This document shows, piece after piece, positions 1 to 6,930 of a stretch of 20,856 nucleotides of DNA. Location: contig CAZHRU010000047.1 in the NCBI GenBank assembly GCA_964535015.1, positions 1-20,856 on the forward strand. Reading direction: 5' to 3'. This stretch comes from CAZDUS01 sp964535015. Lineage in GTDB: Bacteria; Verrucomicrobiota; Kiritimatiellia; CAIKKV01; CAITUY01. The position numbers and the translations under genes were made by a program. How positions within the stretch are numbered: position 1 is the first letter of the stretch; each line of letters begins with the position of its first letter. The notes below the pieces were generated by a model. It saw nothing but the letters and a program-made list of their open reading frames with translations. It was not told where the DNA came from and searched no databases.

Positions 1-440
1 GCCGGGTGTTCATGCCGCCGACGGATTGTCCGTTCCGGACGGCCGATGCCCTTCTGGCGAAAGAGCCGAACATGGGGAAGGTCATCCTGGTGGACATGCA
101 CGCCGAAGCCACATCCGAGAAGGTGGCCATGGGGCGGTACCTGGACGGGCGGGTGTCGGTTGTGGTGGGGACCCATACCCATGTGCAGACGTCGGATGAA
201 ACGATTTTGCCGAAGAAGACGGCCTATCTGACCGATCTGGGGATGACGGGGCCGAAGGATTCCTGTTTGGGTCGTGATCTGGCATCGGTGATGTCCAAGT
301 TTATGACGGGCATGCCGTCCAAGTTCGATATTGCGGAGCACAATATTTCGCTGGAAGGGGCGCTGATCGAGGTGGATGACGCGACGGGGCGGGCGATACG
401 GATCACCCGGGTGCGGGAGATTCTGGATCAGGGGCGATGA
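1..440 (+). CDS. ymdB: YmdB/TIGR00282-family metallophosphoesterase (3' part)
   Basis: This is the C-terminal part of a metallophosphoesterase of the YmdB type. The frame is already open at the first base, so the true start lies upstream. The visible motifs are VDMHAEATSEK and GTHTHVQTSDE, which carry the H-x-H metal ligands of the family, followed by the conserved AYLTDLGMTGP segment. Characterised relatives act on cyclic nucleotides (2',3'-cAMP and similar) in the cytoplasm and influence RNA turnover; the exact substrate here is unknown. The gene ends in TGA overlapping the ATG of xseA, so the two are probably translationally coupled. The family assignment is firm and the physiological role is inferred. 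Confidence 0.88.
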   Translation, partial: RVFMPPTDCPFRTADALLAKEPNMGKVILVDMHAEATSEKVAMGRYLDGRVSVVVGTHTHVQTSDETILPKKTAYLTDLGMTGPKDSCLGRDLASVMSKFMTGMPSKFDIAEHNISLEGALIEVDDATGRAIRITRVREILDQGR

Positions 441-1732
441 GCGAGCGGTTGTCCAGCGGCGGACGCCAGGAGGTTCTCTCGGTCACCGAGTTGACCCGGA
501 TGATCCGTTCCCTTATCGAGGGGAGTTTCCAGTCCGTATGGGTTGAGGGTGAGTTATCCAATGTCCGGCGCCCGGCATCGGGGCACTGTTATTTTACCTT
601 AAAGGATGCGGGCGCGCAGATCCGGGCGGTGGTCTGGCGCAGTGACCTGCGGGGGATGGCGGTGGAGATGAGGGACGGTCTCCTAGTGCGGGCTTCGGGG
701 GCCCTGACGGTCTACGAGCGTGACGGAACGTACCAGATGGTGGTGCGGCGGATGGAGGCGGGGGGCAAGGGTTCACTGCAGGCGGCCTTTGAGGCGCTGA
801 AGAAGAAGTTGGCCGAAGAGGGGTTGTTCGAGGCGGCGCGCAAGCGGGCGTTGCCGTTGTTGCCGCGGACCATTGGGATTGTGACGTCGCCCACGGGGGC
901 GGCCATTCGCGATATTTTGAACATTCTCGGGCGGCGGTTTCCCAACCTGCATGTGGTGTTGGCGCCGGCCCGGGTGCAGGGGGAAGGGGCGGCGGCGGAG
1001 GTTGCCGCCGCCATCGGGATGCTGGATGCACGCGGGGATATTGACGTGATGATCGTGGGGCGCGGCGGGGGCAGTCTCGAGGACCTGTGGTGTTTCAACG
1101 AGGAGGTTGTGGCGCGGGCGATCGCGGCGGCGCGGGTTCCGGTGATTTCGGCGGTTGGGCACGAAACGGATTTCACCATCAGCGATTTTGTGGCCGATTT
1201 GCGGGCGCCGACGCCGTCGGCGGCGGCGGAGTTGGTGGTGGGACGCAAGGATGAATTCCTGGAGGGGTTGGCGCACCAATCCGTGGCCATGACCCGTCTG
1301 CTGAAGCATGCGGTGTTGGCGGCCCGGAGCCGGTTTGCGGCGGCGGCCAACAGTTACGTGTTCCGTGAACCGGGGAATGCGGCCAAGGTGTACCGCCAAC
1401 GGATTGACCGGTTGGCGGCGCAATCGCGGCATTTGTTGGAACGGCGCTTCCGCGACCGTCAGCAGCGGGCGGATGATCTCGCCATGCGGTTGTCGCATGT
1501 ATTGAAGATGGAGTTCAGCCGGCGGTCGGGCGAGGTGCGGGTACTGGAGCGGCAACTGGCGGCGTTCAACCCGTTGGCGGTGTTGAATCGCGGGTATAGC
1601 ATCACCTTGAAGCAGGATGGACAGGTGGTCCGGTCGCCCCGGGAGGTGGAGGTTGGGGAGCGGGTCGAGACGCGGGTGGGGCAGGGCCGGTTTGAATCGC
1701 AAGTGACGAAGAGTGAGGGAGGGGAATCATGA
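437..1732 (+). CDS. xseA: Exodeoxyribonuclease VII large subunit
   Basis: This 431-aa protein is close to the usual family length. It is the catalytic subunit of exonuclease VII, which degrades single-stranded DNA into oligonucleotides during repair and recombination in the cytoplasm. An N-terminal OB-fold (about residues 12-110, with GHCYFTLKD) is followed by the catalytic domain with GIVTSPTGAAIRDIL, RGGGSLEDLWCFNEE and SAVGHETDFTISDFVADLRAP. A helical region and the C-terminal LNRGYSIT segment complete it. The ATG lies inside the ATGA overlap with the upstream gene, and the stop overlaps the xseB start in the same way. The gene contains a CTGCAG site (776-781), which is relevant to the neighbouring restriction system. 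Confidence 0.97.
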   Translation: MSERLSSGGRQEVLSVTELTRMIRSLIEGSFQSVWVEGELSNVRRPASGHCYFTLKDAGAQIRAVVWRSDLRGMAVEMRDGLLVRASGALTVYERDGTYQMVVRRMEAGGKGSLQAAFEALKKKLAEEGLFEAARKRALPLLPRTIGIVTSPTGAAIRDILNILGRRFPNLHVVLAPARVQGEGAAAEVAAAIGMLDARGDIDVMIVGRGGGSLEDLWCFNEEVVARAIAAARVPVISAVGHETDFTISDFVADLRAPTPSAAAELVVGRKDEFLEGLAHQSVAMTRLLKHAVLAARSRFAAAANSYVFREPGNAAKVYRQRIDRLAAQSRHLLERRFRDRQQRADDLAMRLSHVLKMEFSRRSGEVRVLERQLAAFNPLAVLNRGYSITLKQDGQVVRSPREVEVGERVETRVGQGRFESQVTKSEGGES

Positions 1733-2046
1733 GTAAGAAGAAGACGGAGATTCAGGAAGACAAGGGTTCAACACCGAGTTTTGAGCAGGCGTTGGAGCGG
1801 CTGGAGACGATTGTGCAGGAGATGGAAAGCGGGGAACTCAGCCTGGAAACCATGATGGCCCGGTTTGAGGAAGGGCAACGGCTGGTGAAGGCTTGCGGCG
1901 AGACGCTGGGTCAGGTGGAGAAGCGCATCGAGATCCTGGTCAAGGAAGGCGAGAAGGTTGTGGCGAGGCCGTTTGATCCGGTGCGCGGGGCGGCGGAGAC
2001 GGATGCGGCCGGCGATGATGAAGCGCCCAACGGGCTTCCGTTTTGA
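1729..2046 (+). CDS. xseB: Exodeoxyribonuclease VII small subunit
   Basis: This 105-aa protein matches the small subunit of exonuclease VII, several copies of which decorate the helical arm of XseA. The conserved helical hairpin spans about residues 17-75 (FEQALERLETIVQEME, LSLETMMARFEEG and a trailing KRIEIL). A variable acidic tail of about 30 residues follows. The ATG overlaps the xseA stop by four bases, as is typical of coupled xseAB pairs. In many bacteria ispA and dxs follow xseB; here a restriction-modification island begins about 110 bp downstream instead. Confidence 0.96.
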   Translation: MSKKKTEIQEDKGSTPSFEQALERLETIVQEMESGELSLETMMARFEEGQRLVKACGETLGQVEKRIEILVKEGEKVVARPFDPVRGAAETDAAGDDEAPNGLPF

Positions 2047-2119
2047 GTCCGACTCACAGTGTGTCCGCAATCCTGCACCACCAGAATGTCCGACTGCAAG
2101 ATTCGATTCCCATTTCTCG

Positions 2120-2148
2120 TTGAATCCACAGTTTGAATCACCTATCAT
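2120..2148 (+). promoter_or_regulatory. Sigma70-like promoter of the R-M operon
   Basis: TTGAAT (2120-2125) and TATCAT (2143-2148) are separated by exactly 17 bp. They lie in the AT-rich gap between xseB and the methyltransferase gene. The -10 box ends 9 bp before the methyltransferase ATG and no Shine-Dalgarno sequence is visible, so transcription from here would give an almost leaderless mRNA. A second TTGAAT at 2133-2138 makes a short direct repeat that may be incidental. The match is by eye only. Confidence 0.5.
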
Positions 2149-2157
2149 TTCTGGCAG

Positions 2158-3720
2158 ATGCACGCATTGACGATTACAACCAATGGGTTATGGGCCGGAG
2201 CGAGTGAAAATCGGACGCTTCTCTCCATTCCCGAAACACTCCGCGCCCGCTTCTTCGCTTCTGTGAACAATCAACAACAGAAGGACCTCGGACAATTCTT
2301 AACACCGCCGCACGTTGCCGATCTCATGGCGGAGATGTTCCGACAGCATTCCAGTCGCATACGTTTGCTGGATGCAGGGGCGGGGATGGGCATTCTGTCC
2401 GCTGCTTTTGTCCGTCGGCAACTCATCAAGAAGATTCCGCCAAAACAAATCGAGGTTACGGCCTACGAAATAGACAGGGCGCTCATTGGCGGGATTGAGG
2501 AGACCTACGAGAGGTGCCGCGTCGCATGCCAGTCCAAAGGGGTTCAGTTTTCGGCAACAATCTGCAATGCCGATTTCATTGCCGAAGGCGCGGAGATGCT
2601 GAGAAGAGATTTTTTCTCAAAGGTGCCCCCGGCCTTTGACGCGGCAATCGTGAATCCCCCCTACGGAAAACTCTCGACGACGTCGGATGCCTATCGTCTC
2701 CTGCGGAGTGTTGGCGCCGAGACGACGAACCTGTATGCGGCTTTCCTGAATGTGATTATCGGACTGCTGACACCACGCGGCGAACTCGTTGCCATCACGC
2801 CACGCAGTTTTTGCAACGGTCCGTACTACAAGTCGTTTCGCCGGAAACTTCTGACGGATATGTCTTTCCGCAGAATCCACATATTTGAATCCAGGACAGC
2901 CGCGTTCAAGCACGACAACGTTTTGCAGGAGAACATCATTCTGCATGCCGTCAAGGATTTGCCACAGTCCCGTACAATCCGGATTTCGCAGAGTGCCGGC
3001 GGCGACGGGGCCGCTGTTCACAGTCGTGTCTTCCCATCTAACGAGATTGTTTCGCCCGGAGATTCCGAGATATTTATCCACATCCCGACTTCTGCGAAGC
3101 ACATTGCCGCGCGGGACCAAGTGGCGCATCTGGGAGCCACCCTTTCAGGACTGGGGCTCACGGTTTCGACAGGTCGGGTCGTGGATTTTCGCGTGCGGGA
3201 ATATCTCCGCCAACAGTCTGAGGCCGGGGCAAGTCCGTTAGTCTATCCGTGTCACTTTGATGGTCTTTTCGTGAGGTGGCCAAAGGAAGGTTCACGCAAG
3301 TCGAATGCAATTATCGACGGTGAAAAGACAGTGAGTTTGCTTGTTCCGGCGGGAGTGTATGTTCTGACCAAGCGGTTTACGTCGAAAGAGGAACGCCGCA
3401 GGGTTGTCGCCTGCATCTACGACCCGAGTCGTGTGAAAAGCCGGCGTGTTGGATTCGAGAATCATCTGAACTACATTCATGCGAACGGGAAGGGTCTCGA
3501 CATGGTCTTGGCAAAAGGCCTGTGGGCTTTTCTCAACTCCTCAGACCTCGACCTGTATTTCCGTCAATTCAACGGGCATACCCAGGTGAACGCAACTGAT
3601 CTGCGCAATGTGCATTTTCCCACAACCGACCAGTTGCGCAGTATTGGAGGCCAAGTTGGCGACGATTCATTAGGGCAGCATGACATTGACGAAATTGTGG
3701 CAAGGGAGTTGAAAACATGA
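2158..3720 (+). CDS. Type II DNA adenine-N6 methyltransferase (BsuBI/PstI system)
   Basis: This 520-aa protein is an Eco57I/TaqI-like class I DNA methyltransferase that should protect host DNA by methylating adenine at the cognate site. GQFLTP (residues 45-50) is the usual N-terminal signature of these enzymes. The SAM-binding motif I is LLDAGAGMG (70-78), an acidic residue follows beta-2 in AYEID, and the catalytic motif IV is NPPY (166-169). The C-terminal 250 residues, including an FNGHTQVNATDLRNV segment, probably hold target recognition. The length fits M.PstI/M.BsuBI relatives of roughly 500 aa. The stop overlaps the start of the endonuclease gene, so the pair forms an operon. Base composition is more AT-rich than its neighbours, which suggests horizontal acquisition. 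No ribosome binding site precedes the ATG. Confidence 0.92.
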   Translation: MHALTITTNGLWAGASENRTLLSIPETLRARFFASVNNQQQKDLGQFLTPPHVADLMAEMFRQHSSRIRLLDAGAGMGILSAAFVRRQLIKKIPPKQIEVTAYEIDRALIGGIEETYERCRVACQSKGVQFSATICNADFIAEGAEMLRRDFFSKVPPAFDAAIVNPPYGKLSTTSDAYRLLRSVGAETTNLYAAFLNVIIGLLTPRGELVAITPRSFCNGPYYKSFRRKLLTDMSFRRIHIFESRTAAFKHDNVLQENIILHAVKDLPQSRTIRISQSAGGDGAAVHSRVFPSNEIVSPGDSEIFIHIPTSAKHIAARDQVAHLGATLSGLGLTVSTGRVVDFRVREYLRQQSEAGASPLVYPCHFDGLFVRWPKEGSRKSNAIIDGEKTVSLLVPAGVYVLTKRFTSKEERRRVVACIYDPSRVKSRRVGFENHLNYIHANGKGLDMVLAKGLWAFLNSSDLDLYFRQFNGHTQVNATDLRNVHFPTTDQLRSIGGQVGDDSLGQHDIDEIVARELKT

Positions 3721-4706
3721 GAACAGCATCCTGCAAGAAAGGGTCACGGGGCGCGCGGAAGTTGAAGGAAGCGATGACCATTCTTCACGCGATGGGTTTT
3801 GCGCGGAAGCAGAGAAACGAGGTGGCTGGTTACGTTTTGCTTGCCGTTCTTGACCTTGGACCCTACGGCACTTGGGATGCCGCGCAGGCACCGCTTCGCG
3901 GAATCACCCCTATTATCGACTTTGTCGCCAACAAATACGGGTTTCGGTACGCTCCCAACACACGGGAAACCATCCGCGACGAGGCCGTGAAGTATTTTGT
4001 CGAAGAAGGGCTTCTCGTGAAGAACCCCGACAATCCGAGGCGACCTACGAATAGCGGCAAGACCGTATACCAGATTGAACCTGCCGCACTACGTCTATGC
4101 AAGTACTTCAAGACTCGCACTTGGCAGGGAGCTCTCAAGCGATATCTCAATACAAGAGCGGGAATCAAACGGGAGTTACAGCGAGTTCGGGAGCTAGCGC
4201 GCATTCCGGTGCGGCTACCCTCTGGTGATAAAATTACACTGTCGCCGGGTGGCCAGAACCCGCTTATTAAGAAATTCGTCGAGCACTTCTGTGCCCGGTT
4301 TGTTCCGGGTGGTGTCGTTGTCTATGTTGGCGACGCCGAGAACAAGTTTCAATATTATGAGACCGCCTACTTTAAGCGGCTTGGCGTTGTGATAGACTCC
4401 TCTGCCAAGATGCCAGACGTTGTTGTCCATGACCCAAAACGCAAGTGGTTGATCATTGGCGAGGCCGTGACGAGTGCTGGAGTAGTGGACGGGAAACGGC
4501 GTCGAGAACTCAAGACGCTTTTTGCCGGATTCCGCAAGGGACTTGTGTTTGTGACGGCGTTTGAGACGCGAGATGCAATGGGACGTTTTCTTAGTCAGAT
4601 TTCATGGGAGACTGAAGTCTGGATTGCCGAAGATCCTGACCATGTGGTTCATTTCAACGGGGAGCGCTTTCTCGGCCCGTATCCCGACACGATGTTTGCG
4701 TCATAG
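3717..4706 (+). CDS. BsuBI/PstI-family type II restriction endonuclease
   Basis: This 329-aa protein matches the BsuBI/PstI family in length and motifs. The N-terminal half (about 1-165) is the winged-helix-like specificity region. The C-terminal half carries the nuclease core: LSPGGQNPLIKKFVEHF, YVGDAENKFQYYET, MPDVVVHD with the PD pair at 233-234, then IIGEAVTSAG with the conserved Glu at 249. It continues into LVFVTAF, WETEVWIAEDPDHVVHFNG and RFLGPYPDT, segments close to those I recall from PstI itself. Characterised members cut CTGCAG; the specificity here is inferred from family only. The ATG overlaps the methyltransferase stop, so modification is translated first. It ends in TAG, the only terminal amber stop among the intact genes in this window. 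Confidence 0.95.
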   Translation: MRTASCKKGSRGARKLKEAMTILHAMGFARKQRNEVAGYVLLAVLDLGPYGTWDAAQAPLRGITPIIDFVANKYGFRYAPNTRETIRDEAVKYFVEEGLLVKNPDNPRRPTNSGKTVYQIEPAALRLCKYFKTRTWQGALKRYLNTRAGIKRELQRVRELARIPVRLPSGDKITLSPGGQNPLIKKFVEHFCARFVPGGVVVYVGDAENKFQYYETAYFKRLGVVIDSSAKMPDVVVHDPKRKWLIIGEAVTSAGVVDGKRRRELKTLFAGFRKGLVFVTAFETRDAMGRFLSQISWETEVWIAEDPDHVVHFNGERFLGPYPDTMFAS

Positions 4707-4723
4707 AAGGATTGGGAATAGTC

Positions 4724-5695
4724 ATGAATCGAGTGCCGGTGCTTGAGGTGGACGATTTGCGGGTGACCTTCCGCGGGGTGGAAGGGGATATCCGGGCGGT
4801 GGACGGGATCAGTCTAAGCATTTGTGAGAACGAGACGGTGGCGTTGGTTGGGGAGAGCGGGTGCGGGAAGAGTGTGGCATCGCTGGCCTTGGCGCGGCTG
4901 GTGACCGGGGCGGGGCACTCCATTCGCGGGTCGGTGCGGTTGGGAGCGTATGAGGTGCTGGGCATGCCGGAGCGCGACCTGCGGCGGTTGCGGGGAGCGA
5001 TGATTTCGTATGTGTTTCAGGACGCGACGTCGGCCTTGAACCCGGTGCAGACGGTGGGTAGTCAGATTGCGGAGGCTATCCGTCTGCACCGTCAGGCGCC
5101 GGACGTGACGGCGGAAGTGATCCGGTTAATGAAACAGGTCGGGTTGCCGGAGGTGGAGACGCGGCATGGCGATTATCCGCATCAGTTCAGCGGCGGAATG
5201 CAGCAGCGGGTGATGATGGCGATGGCGTTGGCCTGTCATCCGAAGGTGCTGGTGGCCGATGAACCGACGACGGCGTTGGATGTGACAATCCAGGCGCAGA
5301 TCTTCCGGTTGTTGCGGCGGTTGCGCGGGGAGTTGAGGATGGCGGTGTTGCTGATCACGCATAATCTCGGGTTGGTGGCGGAGAATGCCGACCGGGTGCA
5401 TGTGATGTACGCGGGGCGGCTGATGGAGACGGGGACGACGACCGATGTGTTGCGGAGGAGCAGGCATCCGTATACGAAGGGACTGCTTCGGGCGGTGCCG
5501 CGGCTGGCCGGTACGGAGGGGCGGATGACGGGTATCCGGGGCAACGTGCCGCACCCGGCGCGGTTGCCGTCCGGTTGCCGGTTCCATCCCCGGTGCGACC
5601 TGGCGGATGCGCGGTGCCGGACCGAGGAACCTGAGATGCAGACGATAGCGGAAGGACACGGGGTCCGATGTCATTACTGGAAGCAAGTGGAATAA
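4724..5695 (+). CDS. Oligopeptide/dipeptide-type ABC transporter ATP-binding protein (OppD/DppD-like)
   Basis: This 323-aa nucleotide-binding subunit is of the peptide/nickel importer class and would power import at the inner face of the cytoplasmic membrane. It shows Walker A GESGCGKS (43-50), the Q-loop FQD (98-100), the signature FSGGMQQR (155-162), Walker B VLVADE (175-180) and the switch His in ITHN (211-214). The Cys-rich oligopeptide/dipeptide C-terminal region, CRFHPRCDLADARC, begins near 285. I chose ATG 4724 over TTG 4712 because a GGGA lies about 7 bases upstream of it. The 3' end overlaps the second ATPase gene by 28 bp. No permease or substrate-binding gene is present on either side in this window. 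Confidence 0.93.
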   Translation: MNRVPVLEVDDLRVTFRGVEGDIRAVDGISLSICENETVALVGESGCGKSVASLALARLVTGAGHSIRGSVRLGAYEVLGMPERDLRRLRGAMISYVFQDATSALNPVQTVGSQIAEAIRLHRQAPDVTAEVIRLMKQVGLPEVETRHGDYPHQFSGGMQQRVMMAMALACHPKVLVADEPTTALDVTIQAQIFRLLRRLRGELRMAVLLITHNLGLVAENADRVHVMYAGRLMETGTTTDVLRRSRHPYTKGLLRAVPRLAGTEGRMTGIRGNVPHPARLPSGCRFHPRCDLADARCRTEEPEMQTIAEGHGVRCHYWKQVE

Positions 5696-6624
5696 CGGTT
5701 CGCTTTACGGCGAAGGATGCGGCCGGGCGCAGGAAATCCTGGGAGGCGGTCAGCGATGTTGCGCTCACGCTTGGGAAGGGCGAGCGGCTTGGGATTGTGG
5801 GTGAAAGCGGATCCGGCAAGACCACGCTGGCCAAGGCCCTGCTGGCGTTGGAACCCCTGGCGGCGGGGGAGGTGCGGTTTGCGTCGGAACCGGTGACGGG
5901 GCTGAAAGGGGATCGGTTAACGGGCTTCCGGCGTCGGGCGCAGATGATTTTTCAGGATCCGATGGGGTCGTTGAATCCCCGGATGACAGTGGGGTCGGCA
6001 ATCACGGAAGTGCTGGCGGTGCATCAGGTGGTGCTGCGGAACGGGCGTCGGGCGCATGTGGAGGACCTGTTGGTGGCGGTGGGGTTGGACCCCAGTTATG
6101 CCCGGAGGTACCCGCACGAGTTCAGCGGGGGGCAGCGCCAGCGCGTGGGGATTGCGCGGGCACTGGCGTTAAATCCGGAACTGCTGGTGGCGGACGAGCC
6201 GGTCTCGGCGTTGGACGTTTCGGTGCAGGCCCAGATTCTCAATCTGCTCAAGGATCTCAGTGAGGCGCGCGGCATGGCGGTTCTGCTGGTTGCGCACGAC
6301 CTGGCGGTGGTACGTTACGTGTGCGAGCGGGTGATGGTGATGTACAAGGGGCGGGTGGTGGAGGAAGGGCCGACGCGGGATGTCTTTTCGGCGCCCAAGC
6401 ATCCTTACACGCAGTTGTTGCGTGATTCGGTGCCGGATCCGGATCGGATTCCGGAGGCGGCGGACTCAGGCGGTGTTGCCGAGAGCGAGTCGGGGGCGGT
6501 GGCGAAGGGATGCGGGTGCGGGTTTGCGGACCGGTGTCCGCGGGCGGAGAAGCGATGTCGGGGGGATCGGCCGGTGCTGAGGGAGATTGCGTCCGGATGG
6601 CGTGCGGCGTGTTTTGTCGCATGA
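5668..6624 (+). CDS. Oligopeptide/dipeptide-type ABC transporter ATP-binding protein (OppF/DppF-like)
   Basis: This 318-aa protein is the partner ATPase of the preceding gene, expected to form a heterodimer with it. It has Walker A GESGSGKT (45-52), a Q-loop in IFQDPMGSLNPRMTVG, signature FSGGQRQRVGIARAL, Walker B LLVADEPVSALD and the switch His in VAHDLAVV. The C-terminal Cys motif is CGFADRCPRAEKRC, preceded by a short Gly/Ser/Glu linker. The start lies inside the upstream ATPase gene, which implies coupled translation. The substrate (peptide, nickel or sugar) cannot be told from the ATPases alone. Confidence 0.93.
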   Translation: MSLLEASGITVRFTAKDAAGRRKSWEAVSDVALTLGKGERLGIVGESGSGKTTLAKALLALEPLAAGEVRFASEPVTGLKGDRLTGFRRRAQMIFQDPMGSLNPRMTVGSAITEVLAVHQVVLRNGRRAHVEDLLVAVGLDPSYARRYPHEFSGGQRQRVGIARALALNPELLVADEPVSALDVSVQAQILNLLKDLSEARGMAVLLVAHDLAVVRYVCERVMVMYKGRVVEEGPTRDVFSAPKHPYTQLLRDSVPDPDRIPEAADSGGVAESESGAVAKGCGCGFADRCPRAEKRCRGDRPVLREIASGWRAACFVA

Positions 6625-6636
6625 GGGGGGGTGGGT

Positions 6637-6831
6637 TGGGGCGCATCTCCGAGTTTTGGTACACGCCAAAGCGAAAAGAGGATCCAACACCCGCCTGGAG
6701 TACCCTCCTTCGCCAAAGGCTACGGAGGGCACGCCAGGCTCAAGAAAATAAACGCCACGGTTTCTAGAAGGAGTGCGTTGAGGCACCTTCGGCAATGCTC
6801 TGGATATACCAAAAGTCAGAGATGCGCCCGA
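6637..6831. repeat. MITE/REP-like element with 27-bp imperfect inverted ends
   Basis: The arms at 6637-6663 and 6805-6831 are reverse complements at 23 of 27 positions by hand alignment. The shared blocks are GGGCGCATCTC and TTTTGGTA. The element starts 12 bp after the dppF-like stop and contains no credible gene. Its centre holds a GC-rich hairpin that is annotated separately. The overall size of about 195 bp, inverted ends and internal palindrome fit a nonautonomous mobile element or a large REP-type repeat. GGGTT occurs at both outer edges (6633-6637 and 6833-6837) and could be a target duplication, but the G-rich context makes that weak. Copies elsewhere in the genome would decide. Confidence 0.6.
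6693..6739. repeat. Central hairpin of the inverted-repeat element
   Basis: GCCTGG (6693-6698) pairs with CCAGGC (6734-6739), and CCCTCC (6703-6708) pairs with GGAGGG (6724-6729). The inner TTCGCC/GGCTAC segment pairs partly around an AAA loop. Similar CCCTCC-TTCGCC palindromes are, to my recollection, widespread extragenic repeats in PVC and other environmental genomes. It could act as a transcription attenuator or terminator after the ABC genes, but there is no following T-run, so intrinsic termination is not assured. Confidence 0.55.
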
Positions 6832-6837
6832 GGGGTT

Positions 6838-6872
6838 GTGAATGGTGAATAGGGGGTGGCGAATGATGAATG
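6838..6872. repeat. Degenerate heptanucleotide tandem array
   Basis: Five successive 7-bp units keep phase, with consensus GTGAATG. The units begin at 6838, 6845, 6852, 6859 and 6866, and the third is a diverged GGGGGTG. The array begins 6 bp beyond the inverted-repeat element and about 58 bp before the aldolase start. It shares the core GGGGTGGCG with a much longer heptamer array at 17933-18037. It resembles the short tandemly repeated repetitive (STRR) heptamers described in cyanobacteria. No coding role is visible. Confidence 0.6.
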
Positions 6873-6930
6873 GTTTCGATAGGATTCGGCCTTTCAACGG
6901 GTGAGGCAAAGTTTGTGAGGGGTGTGCAGT

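Noticed and set aside
773..1702. Long open frame antisense to xseA (about 309 codons)
   Set aside because: It mirrors the codon bias of the GC-rich xseA gene, has a low-complexity Arg/Pro/His composition and no domain-like motifs or start signals.
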